This document shows positions 20,656 through 31,140 of a stretch of 64,000 nt of DNA, one piece after another. Within the stretch, counting starts at the first letter, position 1. Each line of letters opens with the position of its first letter. The notes under the pieces are model-generated. The model was not told the origin of the DNA, ran no database searches, and saw nothing but the letters and a program-made list of their open reading frames with translations. This DNA is from Bacteroidia bacterium. GTDB taxonomy: Bacteria; Bacteroidota; Bacteroidia; Flavobacteriales; Flavobacteriaceae. The stretch lies in assembly GCA_030428865.1 (NCBI GenBank), contig JAUIEK010000002.1:62001-126000 (forward strand). Direction: 5' to 3'. Both the position numbers and the translations under genes were made by a program.

Positions 20656-21523
20656 TAATTCCGTCTGCCAAACCAATTTTAGGCACATAAATTTTTCGAG
20701 CACCACTCCATTTCATGGCAGATAAATAAATTTTTGTTGCAGGTATTATAACATCTGCTCTATCTGGATTTAAGCTTAATTCTGTTATTCGCTCATCATA
20801 GCTCATTTTCTTTAAGAATTGATACTGAGCATTTAAATAGATATAAGAAATTGGGCTTCCTTCAGTTCTTCCAGACATTTTGAATAGTTTATTGATATTT
20901 CCACCAGAACCAATAAGCGAAATTTTTTTAAAGGGTTCAGCCATTTCTTTTACCCAATTTTCTACTTTTTTAAAAGCTTCTTTATTTTCTTGTTTTGTGT
21001 TATTTATTAAACGAACCGTACCAATTTTAAAAGATTTTGAATTGATAATTTTTCCTTTAGAAAACAGAGTAAATTCAGTACTACCACCTCCCACATCTAC
21101 ATACAAATACGTTTTATCTGACTTAATGAGTGTTTTTAGATCGGTAGAAGAGATAATTTTTGCCTCTTCTTTACCACCTATAATATCTATAATAATGCCT
21201 GTTTCTTCTTTTATTTTTTGAGCTACAGCTCTGCCGTTACTAGCTTCTCTCATAGCAGACGTAGCACAAGCTTTGTAATGCTCAACGCCATGTACTTTCA
21301 TTAACAATTTAAAAGCTTCCAGAGCATTAATCATTCTTTGCGTATTCGAATCACTTATTTTTCCTGTAACGAAAGAATCGGCCCCTAAACGAATAGGCAC
21401 TCTTACTAAAGAAGATTTTCGGAATTGAGTTTCTGAGTCTTGTTTTTCAATAACATTAGATACAAGCAATCTTACGGCATTAGAGCCAATATCAATTGCT
21501 GCATATTTTTTTATTGCTATCAA
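20627..21523 (-). CDS. Ppx/GppA family exopolyphosphatase
   Basis: 298 aa; AAIDIGSNAVRLLV, YVDVGGGSTEFTLF, GSGGNINKLF. Confidence 0.93.
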   Translation of the reverse strand: MIAIKKYAAIDIGSNAVRLLVSNVIEKQDSETQFRKSSLVRVPIRLGADSFVTGKISDSNTQRMINALEAFKLLMKVHGVEHYKACATSAMREASNGRAVAQKIKEETGIIIDIIGGKEEAKIISSTDLKTLIKSDKTYLYVDVGGGSTEFTLFSKGKIINSKSFKIGTVRLINNTKQENKEAFKKVENWVKEMAEPFKKISLIGSGGNINKLFKMSGRTEGSPISYIYLNAQYQFLKKMSYDERITELSLNPDRADVIIPATKIYLSAMKWSGARKIYVPKIGLADGIIKSLYYNVI

Positions 21524-21525
21524 AG

Positions 21526-22014
21526 TTATCTATGGTTTTTGGGAGCTTCTACAAGTATTGTTTTCCCTTCTCTAATATTTTTCCAGTGCTTTTCATCAAA
21601 TTGAATTCCAACAACTCCACAAGTAGGCACATGTGCTATTGGTTTACTGCCAAATTTGTTAACAAAAGTATTAATTCCATGATCGTGACTAAAAATGATA
21701 ACAGAATCAAAACTATTATCTAGCGCTTTTACTGTTTTTACCAGATAACCATCACTAAAACTGTATAATTCTTTTTTAATCTTTAAGTTGGCTAATGGAA
21801 ATCCGAAGTTTTCGCAAAAAATAATAGCTGTATGCAAGGCTCTATTTGCATAACTAGCAATAAAAGCATCAGGTTTGGTTATGTTTTTGGCTAAATATTT
21901 TGATAATAAATGAGCATCTGTAATACCTCGCTCTTTTAAAGGTCTATCTACATCTTTTACATTAGGGTATTTCCAAGAAGATTTAGCATGTCTAACAATG
22001 TACAGTGTTTTCAC
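21526..22014 (-). CDS. SixA-type histidine phosphatase
   Basis: 162 aa; LYIVRHAKSSW (RHG motif), VIIFSHDHGIN. Confidence 0.9.
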   Translation of the reverse strand: MKTLYIVRHAKSSWKYPNVKDVDRPLKERGITDAHLLSKYLAKNITKPDAFIASYANRALHTAIIFCENFGFPLANLKIKKELYSFSDGYLVKTVKALDNSFDSVIIFSHDHGINTFVNKFGSKPIAHVPTCGVVGIQFDEKHWKNIREGKTILVEAPKNHR

Positions 22015-22048
22015 AAACGAAAATTTGATTGTTGGTTAAATATAAAAA

Positions 22049-22696
22049 TTAAGGAGCTAATCGTTCTAGCTTCCAAGAAAAATCTTTTAACAATGTATAC
22101 CGAATTCGGTCATGCATTCTGTTGGGTCTTCCTTGCCAAAACTCAATAGAAACAGGTTTTACAATAAAACCACCCCAATGTGATGGCCTGGGGATTTCTT
22201 TTCCATCAAACTTGTATTCATACTCCTTTAAAGAGTTATCTAATTCTTCTCTAGAAGAAACAACACTACTTTGGTTAGACGCCCAAGCACCTAGTTTGCT
22301 TCCTTCAGGACGCGAATCAAAATAGCCGTCAGATAAGTTTTTAGAAATCTTTTCAGCAGTTCCTTTTATGATAATTTGCTGCTCTAATACAGGCCAAAAA
22401 AACGACAAACAAACATGGTTGTTTATCTCGATTGCTTTTCCTTTTTCCGAATTATAATTCGTGTAAAAAATAAAACCTTCCCATGTGTATTTTTTTAGTA
22501 ACACCATTCTGCTTTTTGGGAAACCGTCAATTCCTATTGTACTTAATGAGACTGCGTTTGCTTCTTCAACAGTTTCGCTAGAATTGGCGTTTAAAAACCA
22601 CTTCTGAAATAATTCCATAGGATTTTCAGGACAATTTTGTTCAAGCAACTCAAGCTTTTGATAAGATTTTCGATAGCTACTTAAGTCTTTCGACAT
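22049..22696 (-). CDS. pdxH: Pyridoxamine 5'-phosphate oxidase
   Basis: 215 aa; C-terminal WGGFIVKPVSIEFWQGRPNRMHDRIRY...WKLERLAP. Confidence 0.97.
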   Translation of the reverse strand: MSKDLSSYRKSYQKLELLEQNCPENPMELFQKWFLNANSSETVEEANAVSLSTIGIDGFPKSRMVLLKKYTWEGFIFYTNYNSEKGKAIEINNHVCLSFFWPVLEQQIIIKGTAEKISKNLSDGYFDSRPEGSKLGAWASNQSSVVSSREELDNSLKEYEYKFDGKEIPRPSHWGGFIVKPVSIEFWQGRPNRMHDRIRYTLLKDFSWKLERLAP

Positions 22697-22785
22697 AGAT
22701 AAAGATTAAGAAACAAATATAAAAAGGATTTTATAATTCTTTTGTTGATACTTAAGCTAAAAAGAAATGATAATGTCATTAAAAA

Positions 22786-23157
22786 TTATACATGCTGATC
22801 AATCAATACAGGGTTTCCGTCAGGATCTATTAGTACAATACTACCAGGTCCTGATGTATTTTCATCTATCTCTCTGTTAAGTTTGATTCCTTTATTTTTC
22901 AGTTTTTTTTGAATGGTTCTTACATCGTCAAAATCATTTAGCTTTTTGGCGCTTTCATCCCATCCAGGATTAAAGGTTATAATATTGTTTTCAAACATTC
23001 CTTGAAAAAGGCCAATTAATGCATTACCATTTTTTAAGATGAGATAGTTTTGAGACTCATCACCTGCAAAAACTTTAAAACCTAAGTTTTGATAAAATAA
23101 TTTAGAATCTTGTAGGTTTTTTACAGCCAAGCTAATAGAAAAAGCACCTAGTTTCAT
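22786..23157 (-). CDS. VOC (glyoxalase/bleomycin-resistance) family protein
   Basis: 123 aa; SISLAVKNLQDSKLFYQNLGFKV...IVLIDPDGNPVLIDQHV. Confidence 0.88.
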   Translation of the reverse strand: MKLGAFSISLAVKNLQDSKLFYQNLGFKVFAGDESQNYLILKNGNALIGLFQGMFENNIITFNPGWDESAKKLNDFDDVRTIQKKLKNKGIKLNREIDENTSGPGSIVLIDPDGNPVLIDQHV

Positions 23158-23159
23158 TA

Positions 23160-24602
23160 TTAAGAGAGTTTGTGTTTTATAAATATAGTTAATCCTATAA
23201 ATGTGTATAAACCATTTAATACTAGCACAAAAAATTCAAAATCAAATTGAAAAAGCGTAAGTGAGATAAAATTGGTTAAATAAGTGAGTACTGGAGAAAT
23301 AATACAGATAACAGGAACCATTTTATCATTTACCTGTTTCTTTGTAAACATACCAAATGCATATAGACCCAGTAAAGGTCCGTAAGTGTATCCTGCAAAC
23401 TGGAAAATTTTAGCAATAACGCTTTCATTAGCAATAAAATACTTGAATATAAGTATAGTAGCAATTAAGATTCCTGAAAATAGTATATGAACTTGTTTGC
23501 GTATTTTTTCTTGTTTTTGTTTGTCTTTTTTCTGATCAATTTCTAAAATATCAATGCTAAAAGAAGTTGTTAAAGATGTTAAAGCAGAATCTGCGCTAGA
23601 GTATGCAGCCGCAATTAAACCGAGTAAAAAGAAGATAGCAGTAGCATAGCCTAAACTTCCTTGAGTAGCAACTAAAGGAAACAACTCGTCTCTTTGTGCT
23701 TCTATTCCGTTTGTTTGGGCATAATTGGTTAGTAATATTCCTAATGCTAGAAAGAAAAAATTAACAATAACTAACACAATGGTAAACCAAAACATATTTT
23801 TTTGAGCATCTTTTAGGTTTCTACAAGTTAGATTTTTCTGCATCATATCTTGATCTAAACCTGTCATTACTACCGCAATAAAAGCTCCAGATAAAAATCG
23901 TTTCCAAAAATAGTTACCTGTTTTATAATCATCAAAAAAGAATGTTTTAGATAGTTGGCTATCAGTAATATAGCTAAACAAATTATCTATTTGCATTTGA
24001 TGTGATATTTGATAAATACACACTCCAACTGCAATTAGCATAAATAACGTTTGCAATGTATCTGTCCAAACGATTGTTTTAATTCCTCCTTTGTTTGTAT
24101 ACAACCAAATCAATAAAATAGTTAGCGTAACAGTTACCCAAAAAGGAATGCCAAGCTCTTGAAACAAGAGTAAATCGAGAACTTTTGCTACCAAAAATAA
24201 CCTAAAAGCAGCACCGATTGTTCTAGAAAGTAGAAAGAAAGCAGCACCTGTTTTGTATGAATATTTACCAAATCTGGTATCTAGATAAGTATAGATGGAA
24301 GTCAGGTTTAATTTATAATAAAGAGGTAATAAAACTAGTCCAATAATTGTATAGCCTAACACATAACCTAATACCATTTGCATATAGCTCATACTCTGTG
24401 TTTCTACCCATCCAGGGACAGATATAAAGGTAACGCCAGATAATGAGGCGCCAATCATACCAAAAGCAACCAAATACCAAGGAGAGCTATTATTTGCCTT
24501 AAAAAAAGTGGTATTATCTGCTTTTTTGCCTGTTACATACGAAATGAAAAATAATACAGAAAAGTAAACAGCTATTAATAACAAGATGTAAATTGGTTGC
24601 AT
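23160..24602 (-). CDS. Sodium:solute symporter (SSS family)
   Basis: 480 aa, many TM segments; GMIGASLSGVTFISVPGWV; GLIAAAYSSADSALTSLTTSFSIDI. Confidence 0.93.
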   Translation of the reverse strand: MQPIYILLLIAVYFSVLFFISYVTGKKADNTTFFKANNSSPWYLVAFGMIGASLSGVTFISVPGWVETQSMSYMQMVLGYVLGYTIIGLVLLPLYYKLNLTSIYTYLDTRFGKYSYKTGAAFFLLSRTIGAAFRLFLVAKVLDLLLFQELGIPFWVTVTLTILLIWLYTNKGGIKTIVWTDTLQTLFMLIAVGVCIYQISHQMQIDNLFSYITDSQLSKTFFFDDYKTGNYFWKRFLSGAFIAVVMTGLDQDMMQKNLTCRNLKDAQKNMFWFTIVLVIVNFFFLALGILLTNYAQTNGIEAQRDELFPLVATQGSLGYATAIFFLLGLIAAAYSSADSALTSLTTSFSIDILEIDQKKDKQKQEKIRKQVHILFSGILIATILIFKYFIANESVIAKIFQFAGYTYGPLLGLYAFGMFTKKQVNDKMVPVICIISPVLTYLTNFISLTLFQFDFEFFVLVLNGLYTFIGLTIFIKHKLS

Positions 24603-24700
24603 CTAAAAGAAATCTAGTAAGGTTAACAATTACGAATATAGAGTTTATTTACTGATTTCATACTTGGTTTATCAGAGTTCAAAAGTGTATTTTTGCCCCT

Positions 24701-25318
24701 ATGGATTTTTCGTCAAAACTTCTTGAAAATGCGGTAAACGAAGTTTCACGTTTACCAGGAATTGGAAAACGAACAGCATTACGGTTGGTGTTGTTTTTAC
24801 TGAAGCAACCTAAAGAGAATACAACGTATTTAGCAGAAGCCCTTCAAAAACTTAGAACGGAAGTAAAAACGTGTAAAAAGTGCCACAATATTTCTGATAC
24901 AGATTTTTGTGAGATTTGCTCGAATCTTAATAGAGATTCGAAAACGATTTGTGTGGTAGAAGATATTAGAGACGTAATGGCAATTGAGAGTACAGCTCAA
25001 TATAGAGGTTTGTATCATGTTTTGGGCGGAAAAATATCACCTATTGAAGGCGTGGGACCACAAAACTTGACTATTGATAGTTTAGTAGAGAAAGTTAAAA
25101 AAGGAGAAGTAAAAGAACTCATTTTTGCATTGAGTTCTACGATGGAAGGCGATACTACCAATTTTTATATTTACAAACAAATAGAAGAGTTTGGGATCAC
25201 GACTTCTACAATTGCTCGCGGAATTTCTGTAGGAGATGAGTTAGAATATGCAGATGAAGTAACTTTGGGTAGAAGTATTTTACATCGAATTCCTTTTGAG
25301 CAATCTTTTCAGAAATAA
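24701..25318 (+). CDS. recR: Recombination protein RecR
   Basis: 205 aa; [14 protein letters not shown]4 zinc finger [16 protein letters not shown], Toprim [12 protein letters not shown]. Confidence 0.97.
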   Translation: MDFSSKLLENAVNEVSRLPGIGKRTALRLVLFLLKQPKENTTYLAEALQKLRTEVKTCKKCHNISDTDFCEICSNLNRDSKTICVVEDIRDVMAIESTAQYRGLYHVLGGKISPIEGVGPQNLTIDSLVEKVKKGEVKELIFALSSTMEGDTTNFYIYKQIEEFGITTSTIARGISVGDELEYADEVTLGRSILHRIPFEQSFQK

Positions 25319-25319
25319 T

Positions 25320-25347
25320 AAAAACCCTCGATTTATCGAGGGTTTTT
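25320..25347. terminator. Bidirectional intrinsic terminator
   Basis: AAAAACCCTCGATTTATCGAGGGTTTTT between convergent genes. Confidence 0.9.
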
Positions 25348-25372
25348 ATTATTTAAATTATGATTTTATAAG

Positions 25373-27397
25373 CTATAGCTTAACAAACCGTTGGTTTTTT
25401 TGTTGGTTTTCTGTACCTATAATTTTTAAGATGTAAATTCCTTCAGGTAGTTGACTAACGGAAACGGAAGATTGTTTGCTTTCTAGCATTTTGCTACCCA
25501 ATAAATTATAAACGACCATTTTTTTAATGGTTGTTGTATTACTTTCTATAGTTAATACATCTGTAACTGGGTTTGGGTATATTTTTACTTCGCCAAAAGC
25601 TACATCATCATCATCGGTAGATAAAACCCTGCATTCTTCTGCAGATTCTGAAAACGTGGTGGTGTTGTCTATGTTTGTCCAGTTTGTAGTACTGTATGTA
25701 ACATCATCTACAGTTATACAGGCTAGATTAGGGTTGTTTCCAGCAATAAAACTAGAGTTTGCAATATTAGTGTTATTTCCATTACGGATATTTAAGGTAG
25801 TTAATTGATTATTATTGCATGACAAACTTGTAATGGCAGGATTATTAGATGCATCTAAGCTAACTAATTGATTACTTGAGCATTCTATGTTTGTTAGAGC
25901 TGTATTATTAGATATGTTTAAACTAGTTAAATTATTATTACTAAGAAATAATCTTTCTAGGCTTAAGTTATTTGAAATATCAATATTAGAAAGATTGCTA
26001 TTTCTTAATGATAGCGTTTCTAGGTTTATAAGATTAGAGATATCTATCCCTAAAGATAAATCATTGTTTTCAGCAACTAAATTAGTTAAACTTGAGTTAT
26101 TAGATAAATCTATAGAGGTTATATTAGTATCACTAAAATCTAAATTTGAAAGATTAGAATTTGAAGATACATCTAGACCGGTTAGTGAGTTATTTCCAGA
26201 ACAAGTTAATCTATTAAGCGATGTATTGCTAGATACATCCAATTGAATTAATTCATTATCAAAAAGCAACAACTGCCGTAAGTTGATGTTATTTGATATA
26301 TCAATACTAGATAAACTATTACTACCGCAGTTTAAAAAGGTTAATGCAGTATTGTTTGATATGTCAATTGATGTTAGGCTATTGCCAAACAAACTTAAAT
26401 TTGTAATATTGGTAAACGCTTCAATGCCTGTAATATCTTGAATGTTTAGGTTATTTCCGTTAATTGCTCCTGCGTAGGCTGTAGCTTCACTTACCTGTAT
26501 TTCGTTATCTTCATTGGTATCAATATCTGTATTTCCTACCAAAGCCGCTTTAAAATTAGCATCAGGAATGTTGATGGGTAATGCATTGCATTGTTCTTGA
26601 GTTTCTACAAAAGTGCTTGTATCATCTACATCTGTCCAGTTAGTAGTACTATATGCTGCATCGTCTACAAAAATGCAAGTTAAGTTTGGGTTATTCGTAG
26701 AAATGAACGAAGCAATGTTTGAAGCATTTCCGTTTTGCACATTTAAGCTAGTTAATCGGTTAGAAGAACACGTTAGTATCCTTAGACTAGAATTATTAGA
26801 AACATCTAAACTTGTTAACAGATTATCTCGACAAATCAAACTGGATAAATTGGTATTGTTAGATACATCTAGTGTTGTAATAGGATTCCCTGTAGTTGAT
26901 AGGTTTGTTAAATTAGTATTATTTGATATATCTAAACTAGTTAAGTTGTTGCCTTCACAAGTTAATCTTTCTAAAAGAATATTATTTGATACGTCTAAAT
27001 TAGTTAAACTATTATTTTCACAGTACAAACGCAATAAGTTAATATTAGTTGATACATCTATACTGTTTAAATTAGTATTGTAGCCACATGTTAATCTAGT
27101 CAAACGAGTAAGCCCAGACAAATTCAAACTAGTTAGATTATTGGAGTCACAAGATAATTCCGTTATCTCAGTAAAAGCTTCAATCCCTGTAAGATCTTGA
27201 ATGTTTAGGCTATTAACACTAATAACTCCTGTATAAGCTACAGCTTCACTTACTTGAATTTCACCATCATTGTTTGAATCAATACTATAGTTGTTTAGTA
27301 AAGCCGCTTTAAAATTAGCATCTGGTATGGTTACTATTTGTGCGTTTGCAACCTGAAAAATTAAAATAAAAAATAAAAGAGTAATTGTTTGTTTCAT
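25373..27397 (-). CDS. Secreted leucine-rich-repeat protein with two EF-hand-like/LRR modules and a T9SS sorting domain
   Basis: 674 aa; signal peptide; two [DANFKAAL..D-x-N-x-D-x-E-I-Q-V-S-E..LRR] modules; VKIYPNPVTDVLTIES...LPEGIYILKIIG C-terminus. Confidence 0.9.
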   Translation of the reverse strand: MKQTITLLFFILIFQVANAQIVTIPDANFKAALLNNYSIDSNNDGEIQVSEAVAYTGVISVNSLNIQDLTGIEAFTEITELSCDSNNLTSLNLSGLTRLTRLTCGYNTNLNSIDVSTNINLLRLYCENNSLTNLDVSNNILLERLTCEGNNLTSLDISNNTNLTNLSTTGNPITTLDVSNNTNLSSLICRDNLLTSLDVSNNSSLRILTCSSNRLTSLNVQNGNASNIASFISTNNPNLTCIFVDDAAYSTTNWTDVDDTSTFVETQEQCNALPINIPDANFKAALVGNTDIDTNEDNEIQVSEATAYAGAINGNNLNIQDITGIEAFTNITNLSLFGNSLTSIDISNNTALTFLNCGSNSLSSIDISNNINLRQLLLFDNELIQLDVSSNTSLNRLTCSGNNSLTGLDVSSNSNLSNLDFSDTNITSIDLSNNSSLTNLVAENNDLSLGIDISNLINLETLSLRNSNLSNIDISNNLSLERLFLSNNNLTSLNISNNTALTNIECSSNQLVSLDASNNPAITSLSCNNNQLTTLNIRNGNNTNIANSSFIAGNNPNLACITVDDVTYSTTNWTNIDNTTTFSESAEECRVLSTDDDDVAFGEVKIYPNPVTDVLTIESNTTTIKKMVVYNLLGSKMLESKQSSVSVSQLPEGIYILKIIGTENQQKNQRFVKL

Positions 27398-27479
27398 ATC
27401 AATTATTAATGATGTTCGAATAGCAAAGATATGAAATTAACAGTCAGGTAATTAGTTAAAACTGATTAACAAACCGTTA

Positions 27480-27511
27480 TAAAAACTGCTTGAAGAAATT
27501 TCAAGCAGTTT
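27480..27511 (-). terminator. Intrinsic terminator of the second LRR gene
   Basis: AAACTGCTTGAA-gaaat-TTCAAGCAGTTT dyad just downstream of the minus-strand stop, with a T run on the minus strand. Confidence 0.7.
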
Positions 27512-27539
27512 GGTTATTATCATTAAATAGATCGGTTCC

Positions 27540-28922
27540 TTACAGTTTAATAAACCGTTGATTTTTTTGTTGGTTTTCTGTACCTATAATTTTTAAGATG
27601 TAAATTCCTTTAGGTAGTTGATTAACAGAAATAGAAGACTGTTTGCTTTCTAGCATTTTACTACCTAGTAAATTGTATACTTCTATTTTTTTGATTGTTG
27701 TTGTGTTACTTTTTACAGTTAATAAATCTATAACTGGATTTGGATATACTTTTACTTTACCAAAATCTACATCATCATCAGTAGATAAAACCCTGCATTC
27801 TTCTGCAGATTCTGAAAATGTGGTGGTGTTATCTATGTTTGTCCAGTTTGTAGTACTGTATGTAGCATTATCTACAGTTATGCAGGATAGGTTTTCGTTA
27901 CCTCTAGTATCAAATCTTACTATATTTGCATTTGTTTCATTTCTAATGTCAAGGTGTGTTAGTAAGTTCCCTCCGCACCATAACTCTCTAATATTTATAT
28001 TGTTAGATAAGTCTATAGAAGTTAACTCATTATTATGACAGTATAATTTACTAAGGTTGATATTATTAGAAACATTTAAAGAAGTTAAATTATTGCCCGC
28101 ACAATATAACCCTGTTAATTCTTTATTGTTAGATAAATCAATTGAATATAAGTTGTTGTCTTGGCAATTAAGCTCTGTTATTTTTGTAAATGCTTCAATA
28201 CCTTTTAGGGTACGAATGTTTTGAGAAGATACATCAATACTTCCCTGATAAGCTATAGCCTCACCAACTTGAATTTCGTCATCATTATTTGTGTTAATAC
28301 TAGAATTTTCTAGTAGAACTGCTTTAAAATTAGCATCAAGAATGTTTACATAGACTTCGTTACATTGCTCCTCTGTTTCAACAAATGTGCTTATTTCATT
28401 ATTAATTTGTGAACTCCAATTTTCATTACTCCACGTAGCATTATCTACAAAAATACAGGATAAGTTAGGGTTATTTGCCGCATAGAAATGCGTAAAATCA
28501 CTATTTCCACCATTGCGCATGTCTAAACTAGTTAGTGGGTTATTTCCACAATATAGTCTTATAAGATTTGTATTATCGGATAGATCTAAAAAAATTAAAT
28601 CATTACGACTACATCTTAATTCGAGAAGACTTGTATTGTTAGATAAATTTAATGTGGTTAGCTCATTTGAGCTACAATCTAAACCTGTAATATTAGTAAA
28701 AGCTCCGATACCTGTAAGATCTTGTATGCTTCGGTTAATAACACTGATGGACCCCGTATAAGCCTCTGCTTCACTTACCTGAATTTCACCATCATTATTT
28801 GTGTTAATGCTAGAGTTTCCTACTAAAGCCGCTTTAAAATTAGCATCTGGTATGTTTACGATCTGCGCGTTTGTAAGCTGAAAAGTTAAAATAAAAAACA
28901 AAAGAGTAGTTACTTGTTTCAT
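27540..28922 (-). CDS. Paralogous secreted LRR / EF-hand-like / T9SS protein
   Basis: 460 aa; same signal peptide, EF-loop, LRR and T9SS CTD architecture as the neighbouring CDS; shorter LRR blocks. Confidence 0.9.
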   Translation of the reverse strand: MKQVTTLLFFILTFQLTNAQIVNIPDANFKAALVGNSSINTNNDGEIQVSEAEAYTGSISVINRSIQDLTGIGAFTNITGLDCSSNELTTLNLSNNTSLLELRCSRNDLIFLDLSDNTNLIRLYCGNNPLTSLDMRNGGNSDFTHFYAANNPNLSCIFVDNATWSNENWSSQINNEISTFVETEEQCNEVYVNILDANFKAVLLENSSINTNNDDEIQVGEAIAYQGSIDVSSQNIRTLKGIEAFTKITELNCQDNNLYSIDLSNNKELTGLYCAGNNLTSLNVSNNINLSKLYCHNNELTSIDLSNNINIRELWCGGNLLTHLDIRNETNANIVRFDTRGNENLSCITVDNATYSTTNWTNIDNTTTFSESAEECRVLSTDDDVDFGKVKVYPNPVIDLLTVKSNTTTIKKIEVYNLLGSKMLESKQSSISVNQLPKGIYILKIIGTENQQKNQRFIKL

Positions 28923-29038
28923 AGTTTTTTTGTTAGAATTTATAAGCTTATAAATTTACTTGCCTGCAATATTTATGTGAATTAACTTAAGTTAATTTCT
29001 TTTTAAAAATATTAAACAGAAAAATAAAAAGTGAAATT

Positions 29039-29593
29039 TTAAATTTCGTCTTCCCAGTCACGTTTTTCTCTTATGGTTTTGTATAATCGAATGCTTAGCA
29101 TTAAAAGAATGCCAAATAATACAATTCCTACAACACCCCAAATCCAACTAATAGACGATTTTAGAACAACTAAAAAAACAATAGCAAATAATAGAATAGT
29201 TGCTACTTCATTCCAAATACGAAGTTTAAATGAAGAATATTTTATGTTATTTTTTTGCAGTTGATTATAAATGCGTTGGCAAGAAACATGATAAAAATAT
29301 AACCCCAGAACAAAAGAGAGTTTTACTTGCATCCAACCCATAGATAAATATTCAGGTTGTAACCATAGCATCCAAAAAGCAAAAATGCTAGCTAATATAG
29401 CAGATGGCCATGTAATAATATACCAAAGCCGCTTACTCATCAATTTATATTGGGTTTGTAAAATTTCTTTAGCAGTTGCTTCTTTTTTATCAGCTTCTAC
29501 ATGATAGATAAATAGCCTAACCATATAGAACAATCCTGCAAACCACGTAATAACAAAAATGATATGAAGTGCTTTAATGTATAAAAAATTCAT
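29039..29593 (-). CDS. hemJ: CopD/HemJ-like protoporphyrinogen IX oxidase
   Basis: 184 aa; KALHIIFVITWFAGLFYMVRLFIYH..., next to hemH. Confidence 0.85.
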   Translation of the reverse strand: MNFLYIKALHIIFVITWFAGLFYMVRLFIYHVEADKKEATAKEILQTQYKLMSKRLWYIITWPSAILASIFAFWMLWLQPEYLSMGWMQVKLSFVLGLYFYHVSCQRIYNQLQKNNIKYSSFKLRIWNEVATILLFAIVFLVVLKSSISWIWGVVGIVLFGILLMLSIRLYKTIREKRDWEDEI

Positions 29594-29595
29594 AA

Positions 29596-30603
29596 TTAGT
29601 TGTTTTCAATCCAGCTTACTAATGTATTAGCCCAGTCTTCACGATCGTTAATGCAAGGTACGGCATAAAACTCATTTCCGCCAGCTTCTATAAATTCTTC
29701 TTTGCCTTCCATTCCAATTTCCTCGAGTGTTTCGAGACAATCAGAAACAAAAGCAGGCGTTACTACAGCTAGTTTTTTAACGCCTTCTTTGGCTATATTT
29801 TCTATAGTTTGATCAGTATAAGGTTGAAGCCAAGGATCGTTGCCTAATCTTGATTGAAACGAGGTATAATATTGATTTTCTTTTAAGTTTAAATATTTTA
29901 CTACCTGTTTGGTTGTTTCGTAACATTGATGTCTGTAACAAAATTCGTGTGCTGGAGATGGTGTATTGCAGCAAGTGCCATCAATTTTACAGTGGCTTTT
30001 AGTTATGTCTGACTTTTTAATGTGTCGTTCTGGAATCCCATGATAAGAAAAAAGAATTTTATCCCATTCTTTATCAGACAGATAATCCTTTATACTTTCT
30101 CCTAGTACTTTAATATATTCTTGTTTATTATAAAACGCAGGAATATGATTAAGATTCATATTAGGGAAGAACTTTTGTTGTAATTCCTTAGCCAATACCA
30201 AAATAGTTTCTGTAGTTGCCATAGCAAACTGAGGATATAATGGAATCATTAACACATCAGTAGCTCCTTTATCATGTAATTCTTGTAAGCCTGACTTTAT
30301 AGACGGATTTCCATATCGCATTGCCAGTGCAACTGGGTATTGCGTTTTGTTTTGTACTTTTTCTTTTAATCGCTCAGATAAAATGATAAGAGGCGATCCT
30401 TCTTTCCACCAAATTTTTTTATAAGCAGCTGCCGATTTTTTAGGCCGTGTGTTTAAGATAATTCCTTTTACTAAAAATAATCGTAATAAATAAGGAACAT
30501 CTATTACTCGTTTATCCATCAAAAACTCACCTAAATATTTTTTCACATCTTTTACGTCTGTACTGTCTGGAGATCCTAGATTTACAAGTAAAATTCCTTT
30601 CAT
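29596..30603 (-). CDS. hemH: Ferrochelatase
   Basis: 335 aa; GILLVNLGSPDSTDVKDVKKYLGEFLMD; LFSYHGIPERHIKK; FQSRLGNDPWLQPYT. Confidence 0.97.
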   Translation of the reverse strand: MKGILLVNLGSPDSTDVKDVKKYLGEFLMDKRVIDVPYLLRLFLVKGIILNTRPKKSAAAYKKIWWKEGSPLIILSERLKEKVQNKTQYPVALAMRYGNPSIKSGLQELHDKGATDVLMIPLYPQFAMATTETILVLAKELQQKFFPNMNLNHIPAFYNKQEYIKVLGESIKDYLSDKEWDKILFSYHGIPERHIKKSDITKSHCKIDGTCCNTPSPAHEFCYRHQCYETTKQVVKYLNLKENQYYTSFQSRLGNDPWLQPYTDQTIENIAKEGVKKLAVVTPAFVSDCLETLEEIGMEGKEEFIEAGGNEFYAVPCINDREDWANTLVSWIENN

Positions 30604-30623
30604 ACCTAATTGTCTAAATATGT

Positions 30624-31136
30624 TTATGATTGATTTTTATTCATTTGATTTGTAGCTTCATATAATGTAATTGATAAACTATGAACTACATTCATAGATG
30701 AATTTCGTCCATACATAGGAACATTAATCGTGGTGTCCGTCAGTTGAATATTCTCAATTCCGTTCCGCTCACTACCTAAAATAAAAACTATTTTTTCAGG
30801 CTTCTTAAAATCGAATTTTTGAATAGGAATACTTTTATCAGTTATTTCAATCCCAATAATTGTATATCCTTCAGATTTAAGTTGCTTAATGATATCGTTG
30901 AAGCTGTTGTAGTATTCATGTTCAATCTGATTAATTGTATTTCGTGCAGTTTTCTTAACAATTCTATTCTCTAGATTTGGCGAGCTTTCGTGTAAATATA
31001 TTTTTTGAACACCAAAGCTTTCGGCTACTCGAAAACACATCCCAATATTTTCAGGAGTTCTTATAGCATCACAAACAATGGTAATAGGAAACACCTTTTG
31101 CTGATTTTCAATATCGTAATGACTTAATTGCTTCAT
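30624..31136 (-). CDS. TrmH/SpoU family RNA methyltransferase
   Basis: 170 aa; NIGMCFRVAESFGVQKIYL; FILGSERNGIENIQL; NSSMNVVHSLSITLYEA. Confidence 0.9.
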   Translation of the reverse strand: MKQLSHYDIENQQKVFPITIVCDAIRTPENIGMCFRVAESFGVQKIYLHESSPNLENRIVKKTARNTINQIEHEYYNSFNDIIKQLKSEGYTIIGIEITDKSIPIQKFDFKKPEKIVFILGSERNGIENIQLTDTTINVPMYGRNSSMNVVHSLSITLYEATNQMNKNQS

Positions 31137-31140
31137 GTTT

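Noticed and set aside
25527-27083. Several plus-strand ORFs (25527-25808, 25887-26246, 26613-27083) opposite the LRR gene
   Set aside because: Periodic Leu/Lys/Val-rich translations are mirror products of the repetitive LRR DNA; the minus strand carries signal peptide, LRRs and T9SS CTD.
25800-28700. Short regularly spaced DNA repeats suggestive of CRISPR
   Set aside because: Repeats are in-frame, degenerate and codon-phased (LRR units); no constant repeat with unique spacers and no cas genes.
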